Positions 7,592 through 15,642 of a stretch of 19,220 bases of DNA are shown here, in pieces (position 1 is the first letter of the stretch; every line of letters begins with the position of its first letter). The notes under the pieces are model-generated. The model was given only the letters and a program-made list of their open reading frames with translations, did not search any database and was not told the origin of the DNA. The translations under genes and the position numbers were made by a program. Source of the stretch: an uncultured Verrucomicrobiae bacterium (GTDB lineage: Bacteria > Verrucomicrobiota > Verrucomicrobiia > Palsa-1439); the NCBI GenBank assembly GCA_937927265.1, contig CALBCO010000007.1, positions 1-19,220 of the forward strand. The letters are read 5' to 3'.

Positions 7592-9300
7592 AGCACCCTC
7601 CGAAATTTTTTCTCCAATTCGGCATAGCTGATTTGGATCATCGTCGGCCGTCCATGCGGGCAGGTGTAGGGCAACTCGCATTGGTGGAGCTGCTGCAACA
7701 GCGACTGGAGTTCCGGGCCGCTCAACGGGTCGTGGGCTTTGACCGCGTGCCGGCATACCGTGGTGGCAATCTTGTCTTCGGTCAGCCGTCGGACGTGGAC
7801 TTCTTCGCCTACCTGTCGCAGTTCGTCCACGATGTGGCGGAAGGTCTGCGCCACGTCGGCCATCGGGAAATACGGCGGCACAGCGTCCACCAAGAACGTC
7901 TTGTCGCCAAACTCGCTGACGCCGAGGCCGAGTTTGTGGAGCGTGGGGAGATTGGCTTTCAGGAACACCGCGTCGCGGGCATCGAGTTCGAGCGTGACCG
8001 GCAGCAACAGTTGTTGCGACGGCGCAGTTTCCGATTCCAGTTCGCGCAGCATTTTCTCGAACAACACTCGCTCGTGCGCGGCGTGTTGATCCAGCAAGAC
8101 CAACCCTTCTGGCGATTCGACCAACACATAGAGTTGACCGATCACGCCGAGCACGCGCCACGGGCCTTGGTCTTCGGTCGCGACGACGGCGCCACCTGCC
8201 CATTCGGATTGAACGTAACGTTCGCCATCCGCGACGGGCGCGACGAAAGACGGCACCGTCGCGGGGACGGCAGCAGCGACATCATGAACGGGCAGCGGTT
8301 GAGCGTTCGCGCCTCGCGGCTCGAGCGCCTGACGGACGGCCGTGATTACGGCTTGCCGAACGGCTGGTTCATTGCGGAACTTCACTTCGCGTTTGGCAGG
8401 ATGAACGTTTACGTCCACCAACGCCGGAGGGAGGTTCACAAACAAGAAGGTGACCGGAAACTGCCCCTTCATCAGCGCAGTGTGGTAGCCTTCGAGTAAT
8501 GCGAAATTGAGGCTGCGGCTTTCCACAGGCCGGCCATTGACGAAGAGATGTTGTTGCCGCCGGTCCACCCGGCTCACGCCAGGTTTGCCGATGAAGCCGG
8601 TCACTTTGACCTCTTCGGTCGCGAACTCCACCGGCAAGAGTTGCGCGACGAGTTGTGGGCCATACAATTCTCGCAACCGGTCGAGCAGCCGCTCCGCCGG
8701 CGCGAGATCGAACACTTCCCGCTCATCCATCACCAAGCGGAATGCCACCCGCGGATGCGCGAGGGCGCAGAGCGTAACGATGTGCTCGCAGTGGGCCGTC
8801 TCGGTCGGCACCGCGCGCAGGAACTTGCGCCGGGCTGGCAGATTGAAAAAGAGGTTGCGGACTTCAACCACGGTGCCTTCCGCGCCGCCCGTGTCGCGAA
8901 CGGAGAGAATTTTGCCGCCGGCAATTTCGATCTGGGTACCGCTCAATGTGCCGCGTTCGCGCGTGGTCAACGTAAACCGAGACACGGCAGCGATGCTGGG
9001 GATTGCTTCCCCACGAAAACCGAGGGAGGAAATCTCCGCGAGGTCTTCGGCTTTCTGGATCTTGCTTGTTGCGTGACGTTCGAGCGCCAACAGCGCGTCG
9101 TCCCGGCTCATACCCCACCCATCATCGGCCACGATCACCGCCGACCGACCGCCATTTTTGATGGTGACTGTGATGCGGTGGGCGTCGGCATCGAGCGCAT
9201 TTTCCACCAACTCCTTGACGACCGACGCGGGGCGCTCAACCACTTCGCCGGCGGCGATTTGGTTGGCTACCTGTTCGGACAGGAGACGGATCCGGTTCAC
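7588..9300 (-). CDS. mutL: DNA mismatch repair protein MutL (endonuclease type)
   Basis: MutL links mismatch recognition by MutS to strand incision and excision. The GHKL ATPase part has QVANQIAAGEVVERPASVVK, catalytic Glu33 with Asn34 (ENALDADA), DDGWGM (59-64), RHATSKI and LGFRGEAIPSIAAVS. The C-terminal dimerisation domain carries the metal-binding endonuclease motif DQHAAHERVLFE (404-415), plus CRHAVKA (about 516) and CPHGRP (547-552). This is the set found in MutL proteins of bacteria that lack MutH. Family similarity starts at VNRIRLLSEQ, so I take the GTG at 9300 as start (570 aa). A TTG three codons upstream is an alternative. No in-frame ATG fits. Upstream by 20 nt is the beta-barrel gene on the same strand, and downstream is the overlapping zinc-ribbon gene. 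Confidence 0.94.
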   Translation of the reverse strand: MNRIRLLSEQVANQIAAGEVVERPASVVKELVENALDADAHRITVTIKNGGRSAVIVADDGWGMSRDDALLALERHATSKIQKAEDLAEISSLGFRGEAIPSIAAVSRFTLTTRERGTLSGTQIEIAGGKILSVRDTGGAEGTVVEVRNLFFNLPARRKFLRAVPTETAHCEHIVTLCALAHPRVAFRLVMDEREVFDLAPAERLLDRLRELYGPQLVAQLLPVEFATEEVKVTGFIGKPGVSRVDRRQQHLFVNGRPVESRSLNFALLEGYHTALMKGQFPVTFLFVNLPPALVDVNVHPAKREVKFRNEPAVRQAVITAVRQALEPRGANAQPLPVHDVAAAVPATVPSFVAPVADGERYVQSEWAGGAVVATEDQGPWRVLGVIGQLYVLVESPEGLVLLDQHAAHERVLFEKMLRELESETAPSQQLLLPVTLELDARDAVFLKANLPTLHKLGLGVSEFGDKTFLVDAVPPYFPMADVAQTFRHIVDELRQVGEEVHVRRLTEDKIATTVCRHAVKAHDPLSGPELQSLLQQLHQCELPYTCPHGRPTMIQISYAELEKKFRRVL

Positions 9301-9320
9301 AAGGCGCAAGTATAACGGGT

Positions 9321-10442
9321 TTAGAAGTGCTTTTCGAGGGCGAGGCTGATTTCGTGGCCGCCGCGCTCGCCGTTGCGAATGGCGTTGAAGCCGTAGCCAT
9401 AGGTCAAAAGGACGCGCGTGTTGAACCAGGCCCGGCAACCAAGGCCGACGCCGATGCCAAAGTAATTGTGCCAGTCGCCATCACCGGGCGGCACGGTGTG
9501 GGCAATGGCCCAATCGCCATGCAGGTAACCGGTCAAGTCTTGCCAGTCTGCCAGTTTTTGGCCGAGCATCACGTTGGCCAAGCCGAAGTCTTCGGCAAAA
9601 ATTTCGCGCGTGTAATAGCCCCGCAAGGTCAACGCCACCGAGTCGAAACCGACCAGATTGCCGCCGATTTTCCAAGCGCCGAGTTGGTCAATGTTTTCGC
9701 CCAAGCCGCCGGCGAGCCGGCCATACATGGTGGCCGAGCCGAGCGGCAGTTTCAGCGCGACCGAGCCGAACAGCCGCGTGTACTTGCTTTCCGCCTCATA
9801 TTCCGCGCCGGTCGGGCCAAACGCCGCGAAGCCGCTGCGGTAGTTCGCCTCGGCGAGCAGATAAGCCTCCGCGCCTCGCCGCGCCGCCAGCTCCGGCTCA
9901 ATCCCGCCAAAGCGCAATTCGGCGAAAACCGATTGGACCAGATGATCGTTGGGCAACGTGAAGTTTTTCGTGCTCGAGGTTTCGCGGTAGAATTGGCCGG
10001 CGACGGCGTAGGTGGTGCGCAGGTTCAACGGCAGCGGTGTTGGATTCGGAATCGTCTGGTTGACGAAGACCCGGCCGTTGACTGAGTCGCCGTAGAATTC
10101 CTCGTGGGTCAGCCGTTCGCCGTGCCGGTAAGGCGTCAGTCCATCGGCGAAGAAGCCGCCGCCGGCACCGGCGCCGATGGCGGTGTTGGTGTTGCCGCCG
10201 ACGAACCAGCTCAACTCTGCATCCAGGAAAATACCGGCAAAGAAAATCCGCAGCGCCGTGTTGGTCCACGGATAATTGTTTTCATTGAACCAGAGCGCGG
10301 CGATGCCGGAGATGGCTTCCTCGCCGTTGACCACGCACCCGCCTGTCTGCAACATCAGCACGCGGCGGCGTTCAACGTCCACCTGAGCCAGGACGGTCGT
10401 TGTGGCCAGCAGCAGCGCGACAAGCAACAAGAGCTGTTTCAT
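9321..10442 (-). CDS. Predicted outer-membrane beta-barrel protein, family not recognised
   Basis: The 373-residue product starts with a clear Sec signal peptide (MKQLLLLVALLLATTTVLAQ, likely cleaved after VLA). The rest alternates aromatic and polar residues in strand-like stretches such as SVALTLRGYYTREIF and NYFGIGVGLGCRAWF. It ends in a C-terminal phenylalanine (LALEKHF), as many barrel proteins recognised by the BAM machinery do. Length and composition fit a 12-16-strand barrel in the outer membrane. I cannot name a substrate or family. I chose the ATG at 10442 because the signal peptide begins there, and an earlier in-frame start at 10472 would prefix a poor n-region. It is the first gene of a leftward unit with mutL 20 nt downstream, and it is divergent from tRNA-His. 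Confidence 0.75.
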   Translation of the reverse strand: MKQLLLLVALLLATTTVLAQVDVERRRVLMLQTGGCVVNGEEAISGIAALWFNENNYPWTNTALRIFFAGIFLDAELSWFVGGNTNTAIGAGAGGGFFADGLTPYRHGERLTHEEFYGDSVNGRVFVNQTIPNPTPLPLNLRTTYAVAGQFYRETSSTKNFTLPNDHLVQSVFAELRFGGIEPELAARRGAEAYLLAEANYRSGFAAFGPTGAEYEAESKYTRLFGSVALKLPLGSATMYGRLAGGLGENIDQLGAWKIGGNLVGFDSVALTLRGYYTREIFAEDFGLANVMLGQKLADWQDLTGYLHGDWAIAHTVPPGDGDWHNYFGIGVGLGCRAWFNTRVLLTYGYGFNAIRNGERGGHEISLALEKHF

Positions 10443-10455
10443 CAGAAGTGGCCGC

Positions 10456-10483
10456 AGGATAGCTTGACCCATTTTTCTTGCAA
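10456..10483 (-). promoter_or_regulatory. Weak candidate promoter for the beta-barrel/mutL unit
   Basis: Read on the - strand, TTGCAA (10483-10478) and TATCCT (10461-10456) are separated by 16 bp. That is an acceptable but not strong sigma70-like pair. The start of transcription would lie only about 10 nt before the ATG at 10442. It overlaps the oppositely oriented tRNA-His promoter. The match is modest and could be chance. Confidence 0.3.
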
Positions 10484-10492
10484 TGCTAAAGT
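10464..10492 (+). promoter_or_regulatory. Sigma70-type promoter of tRNA-His
   Basis: The -35 box TTGACC (10464-10469) and -10 box TAAAGT (10487-10492) have the ideal 17-bp spacing. The -35 hexamer is identical to that of the nusA promoter. The bases after the -10 box are G/C-only (CGCGCCG), the discriminator type linked to stringent and growth-rate control of stable RNA genes. Transcription would start about 10 nt before the mature tRNA 5' end. Confidence 0.65.
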
Positions 10493-10508
10493 CGCGCCGT
10501 TTTCAAAC

Positions 10509-10586
10509 GGTGGCTATAGCTCAGCTTGGTAGAGCCCCAGATTGTGGATCTGGTTGTCGCGGGTTCAAATCCCGTTAGCCACCCCA
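10509..10586 (+). tRNA. tRNA-His (anticodon GTG)
   Basis: The cloverleaf folds completely. The acceptor stem is GTGGCTA (10510-10516) with TAGCCAC (10576-10582). The D-arm contains AGCTCAGCTTGGTAGAGC. The anticodon stem CCAGA/TCTGG encloses loop TTGTGGA with anticodon GTG at 10544-10546. The T-arm GCGGG/CCCGT region has loop TTCAAAT. The extra 5' base G-1 (10509) pairs with discriminator C73 (10583), the hallmark identity element of tRNA-His. The CCA end is encoded (10584-10586). A weak 4-5-bp hairpin with five T (about 10594-10616) follows, so readthrough into mfd is possible. Confidence 0.97.
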
Positions 10587-10631
10587 TTTTTCTTCCGGCC
10601 ACGACCGGGGCATTTTTCACGCAATCCCACG

Positions 10632-13600
10632 GTGGGACCGAACGACAACCGAGACGCCCTGTGTCTCGACGCACCGAGAGCCGCAACCCCTTGGCGGGAC
10701 CGGCCGCTCGCGGGTGGGGACTTTTTATGTCTGCATGCCGTTGATCCCGCCGGTCAGTCGTTGATCTGCTCGTTGCTATCTCGCGAGACTCGGCGGCCCA
10801 TGCTGATTGTCACGGACGGCCCGCAAACCCAAGAATCGCTGTGGGCGGACCTTCAATGTTTTCTGCCCGAGGCACGAGCGTTTCCCGCATGGGAAACTTT
10901 GCCGCACGAGGACATCTTACCGGACGAACAAACCATTGCCCAACGTCTCGCGGTCCTTTCCGCTCTTGCGGCAAGCCGCACGACAACCACAAACACACCG
11001 CCTTGTCTCATCGTCGCCTCCGTTGCCGCCTTGCTCCAACGCACCTTTGCGCCCGAATCGTTCCGTCGCGAACAGTTCACCCTCGCCACCGGCCAAACCC
11101 TCGAAAGGGAAACACTCCTTCAACGGCTCATCGAGTTGGGCTATCACCGCCAAGTCCAAGTGGGTGAACCTGGGGACTTGGCGGTGCGCGGCGGTTTGGT
11201 GGATTTCTATCCGTTCGATGCGACCGCGCCGGTGCGTGTGGAGTTTTGGGGTGACCGAATCGAATCACTCCGCGTGTTCGACCCGGTCACCCAACAGTCC
11301 CGCCAGCGGCTGAGCCGACTCGATGTGACCGTGGCCGGCGAAATTGGTTTCTTGAAGAAGACACCCGACCAGGCCGTGAGTCTTGCCGCGCACCTGCCCG
11401 CCAACACGTTGTTGGTGTTGATCGAGCCGGATGCGCTGTTACTGGCGGCGGCGGCGTATGCGCGGCGGGTGCCGGCGGCAGATCCGTTTCACGTGTCGTG
11501 GGCGGAGTGGTTACAGGCTGGATTGGCGACAGTGCATATCACCGAACAGCTCGCGCCAAAGGAGGATGCGACGCACCACAACCTCCGGATCGCATCGTTG
11601 GAATCTTTCCGCCCGCTTGACGTGCCGGCGCCCAACACGGAAGTCGCCGAGCAATCCCGCCGGTCTTTCTTCGACCAGATGCACCGCTGGCGTGCCGACG
11701 GTTGGGCGGTACAGGTGTTTTGCGACACTGATGGCGAGCAGCAGCGGTTTGTGGAGTTATGGGAAGAGACCGGTGGATCGCGTGATCAGTCGCCGCCCGT
11801 CAAAATCGGCTCCCTCGCGCGCGGCTTCATTTGGGAGGCGGCCAAGTTGGTGGTGGTCACCGATGCGGAAATCTTCGGGCGCTATAAACAACGTCGCAGT
11901 CGCCGGGGCGGTTATGCTACCGCACCAGTGGCCGACTGGCACGAGTTTGCCGAGGGCGATTTTGTAGTGCATCTCCAACACGGCATCGCGCAGTATCTCG
12001 GCCTGCGGACCATCAACAATCAAGAAGTACTCGCACTGGGGTACGCTCACGGCGCGCGGCTCTATGTCCCGCTGGACCAAGCCCATCTAGTCAGCCGATA
12101 TGTCGGTCTTGGCAAACGCATCCCGGAATTGCACGAACTCGGCGGCAGTCTCTGGCAACGGCAAAAGTTCCGCGCCGAACGGGCAATCATGGATCTGGCC
12201 GCGGAGCTGCTCGAGATTCAGGCGGCACGGGAGACGTTGCCGGGGCGCGCGTTCGCACCGGACACGCCGTGGCAACGCGAGTTCGAGGCAATGTTCCCCT
12301 TTGAGGAGACTCCGGATCAACTCACAGCCATTGCTGCCGTCAAAGCCGATCTCGAAGCCAGCAGGCCCATGGACCGGTTGCTTTGTGGCGACGTTGGTTT
12401 TGGCAAGACCGAAGTTGCGATTCGGGCGGCCTTCAAGGCGGTCATGGATGGCGTTCAAGTGGCCGTGCTGTGTCCAACCACGGTGCTGGCCGAGCAACAT
12501 TGGAACGTCTTCCGCGCACGGATGGCTGGCTTCCCGGTCACGGTCGAAATGCTCAGCCGATTCCGCAGCGCCGGTGAACAGAAAAAGATTCTCCAACTCG
12601 TTCGGGAAGGCGCCGTGGACATCCTCATCGGCACCCACCGGTTGCTCAGCCCGGATGTAGCGTTCAAGAATCTTGGCTTAGTTGTGATTGACGAGGAGCA
12701 ACGATTCGGCGTGCTGCACAAGGAGCGATTCAAGCAGTTTCGCAAGCTGGTGGACGTGCTCACGCTCAGCGCGACGCCGATTCCGCGCACGCTCTACCTT
12801 GCCCTGAGCGGCGCCCGTGACATGAGCGTCATTCAAACGCCGCCCGTCAACCGCTTGCCAGTCGAAACGCACATTGCGCTCTACGACGAACGTCTGATCC
12901 GGCAGGTGATCGAACGCGAACTGGCGCGCGGCGGCCAGGTGTTTTACCTCCACAACCGGGTGCAGAGCATTGATGCCGTGGCGGACCGGCTGCGGGGATT
13001 GCTGCCAGACTCGGTGCGAATCGCCGTCGGGCATGGCCAGATGGCCGAGCGCGAACTCGAATCGGTGATGCACCGATTCGTGGCCGGCCAGATTGACGTG
13101 TTGGTTTGCACAACGATCATTGAAAGCGGCCTCGATATCCCGAATGCCAACACCATCATCATTGATCGGGCCGACCGGTTTGGCTTGGCGGATTTGTATC
13201 AACTGCGTGGCCGGGTGGGACGGCATCATCGGCAGGCGTATTGTTACATCTTGTTGCCGCGGCACATGCAGTTGGTGGCCTCGGCCCGAAAACGGATCAG
13301 CGCCCTCAAGCAGTATTCCTCGCTCGGCAGCGGCTACAAAATCGCCATGCGCGACCTCGAAATCCGTGGCGCCGGCAACCTGCTGGGCGCCGAACAGAAC
13401 GGTCACATCACCAGCATCGGGTTCGAGCTGTATTGCCAGTTGCTCCAAGAAAGCATCGCCCGGCTCAAAGGCGAAACCGTGCGCCGACCGCCACCGGTCA
13501 CGTTGCGGCTGGACTTTCTCGTAACAACAACCGGCGAGAGCTTGGCCCGGCTGCCGGAGACTTACATTCCCGAAGCGCCGTTGCGCATCGAAGCCTATCG

Positions 13601-13895
13601 GCAAGTGGCGCAGGCGGTCAGCGTCACCGCCGTGGAACGCTGTCGGGCTGAGTGGCGCGACCGCTTCGGGCCGTTGCCGCGTCCAGTACGATTGCTGCTG
13701 GCCACCGCGGAACTGAAGCTCCACGCCGGAACCGCCGGCGTGGAGTTCATCGAAACCAAAGAGGATAAAATCATGGTGCGCGCCCGTGGTCTGTATTACC
13801 AGCCGAACGGCAAGTTTCCGCGTTTCACGAAAAACCGTCCGGAAGAGAAGCTTGGCGAATTGAAGGCCTTGCTGAAAACTTGGCGCGGACCGTGA
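10632..13895 (+). CDS. mfd: Transcription-repair coupling factor Mfd
   Basis: Mfd is an ATP-dependent translocase that removes RNA polymerase stalled at DNA lesions and recruits UvrA. The N-terminal UvrB-like region includes FPAWETLPHEDILPDEQTIA. The RNA-polymerase-interacting CarD-like domain starts at GDFVVHLQHGIAQYLGL (442-458). The motor has Walker A GDVGFGKTEVA (586 onward), DEEQ (687-690), LSATPIPRTL, TTIIESGLDIPNANT and the QLRGRVGR motif VI. The C-terminal TRCF domain contains APLRIEAYRQVAQ. No ATG fits: the first one (10800) would cut off the first beta-strand region (CLHAVDPAGQSLICSLLSRE). I use the GTG at 10632 (1087 aa), and CTG 10659 is an alternative. The same frame opens further up inside tRNA-His, which cannot be coding. 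The gene is 45 nt after the tRNA. Confidence 0.93.
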   Translation: MGPNDNRDALCLDAPRAATPWRDRPLAGGDFLCLHAVDPAGQSLICSLLSRETRRPMLIVTDGPQTQESLWADLQCFLPEARAFPAWETLPHEDILPDEQTIAQRLAVLSALAASRTTTTNTPPCLIVASVAALLQRTFAPESFRREQFTLATGQTLERETLLQRLIELGYHRQVQVGEPGDLAVRGGLVDFYPFDATAPVRVEFWGDRIESLRVFDPVTQQSRQRLSRLDVTVAGEIGFLKKTPDQAVSLAAHLPANTLLVLIEPDALLLAAAAYARRVPAADPFHVSWAEWLQAGLATVHITEQLAPKEDATHHNLRIASLESFRPLDVPAPNTEVAEQSRRSFFDQMHRWRADGWAVQVFCDTDGEQQRFVELWEETGGSRDQSPPVKIGSLARGFIWEAAKLVVVTDAEIFGRYKQRRSRRGGYATAPVADWHEFAEGDFVVHLQHGIAQYLGLRTINNQEVLALGYAHGARLYVPLDQAHLVSRYVGLGKRIPELHELGGSLWQRQKFRAERAIMDLAAELLEIQAARETLPGRAFAPDTPWQREFEAMFPFEETPDQLTAIAAVKADLEASRPMDRLLCGDVGFGKTEVAIRAAFKAVMDGVQVAVLCPTTVLAEQHWNVFRARMAGFPVTVEMLSRFRSAGEQKKILQLVREGAVDILIGTHRLLSPDVAFKNLGLVVIDEEQRFGVLHKERFKQFRKLVDVLTLSATPIPRTLYLALSGARDMSVIQTPPVNRLPVETHIALYDERLIRQVIERELARGGQVFYLHNRVQSIDAVADRLRGLLPDSVRIAVGHGQMAERELESVMHRFVAGQIDVLVCTTIIESGLDIPNANTIIIDRADRFGLADLYQLRGRVGRHHRQAYCYILLPRHMQLVASARKRISALKQYSSLGSGYKIAMRDLEIRGAGNLLGAEQNGHITSIGFELYCQLLQESIARLKGETVRRPPPVTLRLDFLVTTTGESLARLPETYIPEAPLRIEAYRQVAQAVSVTAVERCRAEWRDRFGPLPRPVRLLLATAELKLHAGTAGVEFIETKEDKIMVRARGLYYQPNGKFPRFTKNRPEEKLGELKALLKTWRGP

Positions 13896-13945
13896 GGGCG
13901 CGGCAGAGTTGCAGCCGGGCGGATTCTGTGTTCCATTCCCCTCCC

Positions 13946-14608
13946 ATGAGCCAAGTAGCCAAAAGTTTTCGCGCGCGTGTCTCCCGCAACGTGAGCGGCC
14001 GTTATCTCTTGTACCTGCCGCCGGGATATGAAACCCAGAAACGAAAACGCTGGCCGTTGGTATTGTTCCTGCACGGCGCGGGCGAACGGGGCGATGCTTT
14101 GGAGCAGGTCAAGACGCACGGGCCGCCCAAACTCGTCGCAGAAGGCCGGGAGTTTCCCTTCATCCTCGCCTCGCCCCAATGTCCTGCCGATCAGTTTTGG
14201 GACGTGATGGCGTTGGGCGCATTGGTGGATGTCTTGCTCAAGGAATACCGGGCGGCCCCGAACCGCGTGTACCTGACGGGCCTCAGCATGGGCGGGTATG
14301 GGACGTGGGCGCTGGCACAGGCGTTTCCGGACCGGTTTGCGGCGCTCGTGCCGATCTGCGGCGGCGGCCGGGCGTTGGCGGTGAAAAAGATTGCCCACCT
14401 GCCGATCTGGGTGTTCCACGGAGCCAAAGACAATACCGTGCCGCTGGGGGAATCGGAACGCATGGTCAACGCCCTGAAAAAAGCTGGCGCGAAGAAAGTC
14501 CGCTTCACCGTGTACCCAGACGCCGGTCATGATTCGTGGACGGAAACCTACCTCAACGATAAACTCTACACATGGCTACTGGCACAGCGACGGCGGTCAG
14601 CCGCTTGA
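13946..14608 (+). CDS. Alpha/beta hydrolase, COG4099-type esterase/phospholipase family
   Basis: The 220-residue protein has a serine-hydrolase fold. It has the oxyanion-side motif LVLFLHGAGERGD, the nucleophile elbow TGLSMGGYGTWA, the acid in FHGAKDNTVP and the catalytic His in YPDAGHDSW. The arrangement LPPGYE, LFLHGAGERG, SPQCP, RVYLTGLSMGGYGTW, PICGGG matches the poorly characterised COG4099 'predicted peptidase/phospholipase' group. That group is close to PHB-depolymerase-like and carbohydrate esterases, so the substrate is unknown. Family similarity supports the ATG at 13946. An in-frame upstream start at 13880 would overlap mfd. No signal peptide is visible from this start, so it is probably cytoplasmic. 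It lies 50 nt after mfd and overlaps the next gene. Confidence 0.85.
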   Translation: MSQVAKSFRARVSRNVSGRYLLYLPPGYETQKRKRWPLVLFLHGAGERGDALEQVKTHGPPKLVAEGREFPFILASPQCPADQFWDVMALGALVDVLLKEYRAAPNRVYLTGLSMGGYGTWALAQAFPDRFAALVPICGGGRALAVKKIAHLPIWVFHGAKDNTVPLGESERMVNALKKAGAKKVRFTVYPDAGHDSWTETYLNDKLYTWLLAQRRRSAA

Positions 14609-15627
14609 ACACGCAGTTGTGGGTTTTGTTCTTCGCGCTCGCATTACCGGTCGCGGCGCAACCAACCAACACGTTTGTCATTGCCTCCTACAACGTCGCA
14701 AACTGGAATTTGATCGAACGCAATCGCCAACCAAACCAGCCCAAGCCCGACGACGAAAAACAAGCCGTTTGGCGTGTGGTTCAGTCCATCCAGCCCGATG
14801 TGCTTGGCGTGATGGAGATGGGCACGACCAACGACCTCGCGGAGTTTGCGGCCGGCCTGCGCGCGCGCGGCCTCGATTACCCGCACACGGAATGGGTGCC
14901 GGGCGCCGACACGAATCGCCACGTTGCGCTGTTGTCCCGCCATCCCATCCGCCACCGGTTCTCCCGCTCGGATTACACCTACCGGCTGGGCTTTGAATCC
15001 GCGCGCATGTCGCGCGGCCTGTTGGATGTGGAGATTCAGGTCGGCACCGACTATCGTTTCCGCGCCATTGTCCTGCACTTGAAATCGCGCCGCGCTGTAG
15101 ATTACGGCGACCAGGAGTACATGCGTCTGCAGGAGGCCCGTCTCGCCCGACAACACATCGAGCAGATCCTGCAGAAGAATCCCCGGCAGAACCTGATTGT
15201 CATGGGCGATCTGAACGACAAGCCGGACAGCCTGCCTGTGCGGACGATCATCGGGGCGCCGCCGTTGGAGTTGTTCGACTTGAACCCCGCCGACGCACGG
15301 GGGTATCACGACACACATTTCTGGTGCGCCGTCAAACAGTGGAGCCGAATTGACTATCTGTTGCCTAGTCCGGGCATGTGGAGTGAGTATGTCGCCGGCA
15401 GTGCCCGGCTGGTGACCGGGGAGGATTGGCTCAAAGGCAGCGACCACAAGGCACTTTTGGCAACCTTCTTCAGTCACGACCTCGACGAACTGACCGTGTT
15501 CGCTGACCCCGCCGAACTGCGCCAGCGCCACCGTCGCCTGACCCTTGGCGCGCTGGCGGTTCTGATGGCCGTGCTGTTGGTCGGGCTGTATTGGCGCGCC
15601 AGCCGCGCTCCACCGGCCGCTGAGTAG
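14572..15627 (+). CDS. Secreted endonuclease/exonuclease/phosphatase-family protein with C-terminal membrane anchor
   Basis: This 351-residue metal-dependent phosphoesterase belongs to the EEP (exonuclease III/DNase I-like) superfamily. Family landmarks are FVIASYNVANWN, the metal-binding Glu in VLGVMEMGT, the GDLNDKPDS motif, an RIDYLL segment and the terminal GSDHKALLATF with the catalytic His. The start is hydrophobic (LNTQLWVLFFALALPVAAQ), a Sec signal peptide. Near the end, LTLGALAVLMAVLLVGLYW is a single membrane helix followed by a short basic tail. The enzyme is thus probably exported and tethered, acting outside the cytoplasm. The substrate (DNA, nucleotide or phospholipid) cannot be told. 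The ATG at 14572 overlaps the hydrolase by 37 nt. A TTG at 14605 would give a TTGA overlap and a cleaner signal peptide. Confidence 0.82.
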   Translation: MATGTATAVSRLNTQLWVLFFALALPVAAQPTNTFVIASYNVANWNLIERNRQPNQPKPDDEKQAVWRVVQSIQPDVLGVMEMGTTNDLAEFAAGLRARGLDYPHTEWVPGADTNRHVALLSRHPIRHRFSRSDYTYRLGFESARMSRGLLDVEIQVGTDYRFRAIVLHLKSRRAVDYGDQEYMRLQEARLARQHIEQILQKNPRQNLIVMGDLNDKPDSLPVRTIIGAPPLELFDLNPADARGYHDTHFWCAVKQWSRIDYLLPSPGMWSEYVAGSARLVTGEDWLKGSDHKALLATFFSHDLDELTVFADPAELRQRHRRLTLGALAVLMAVLLVGLYWRASRAPPAAE

Positions 15628-15639
15628 CCGGCGTTTTTT
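15613..15639 (+). terminator. Probable intrinsic terminator after the EEP gene
   Basis: CCGGC (15613-15617) pairs with GCCGG (15627-15631) around a 9-nt loop, followed by CG and six T (15634-15639). The stem is short but all G/C. It overlaps the last codons and the TAG stop of the EEP gene and lies just before a promoter-like sequence for the S8 peptidase gene, as expected for a transcription-unit boundary. Confidence 0.5.
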
Positions 15640-15642
15640 GAG

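Noticed and set aside
7633..8499. + strand open frame (288 codons) opposite mutL
   Set aside because: It is the antisense of the MutL C-terminal and linker regions, whose motifs are intact on the - strand.
10542..10631. Upstream extension of mfd into tRNA-His
   Set aside because: The frame is open but passes through the anticodon and T arms of a perfectly folded tRNA, so translation cannot start there.
348..15627. Possible new defence or mobile system
   Set aside because: All genes here are housekeeping or simple accessory enzymes. I saw no transposase, integrase, toxin-antitoxin pair, CRISPR repeats or att-like duplication, including at the tRNA-His 3' end.
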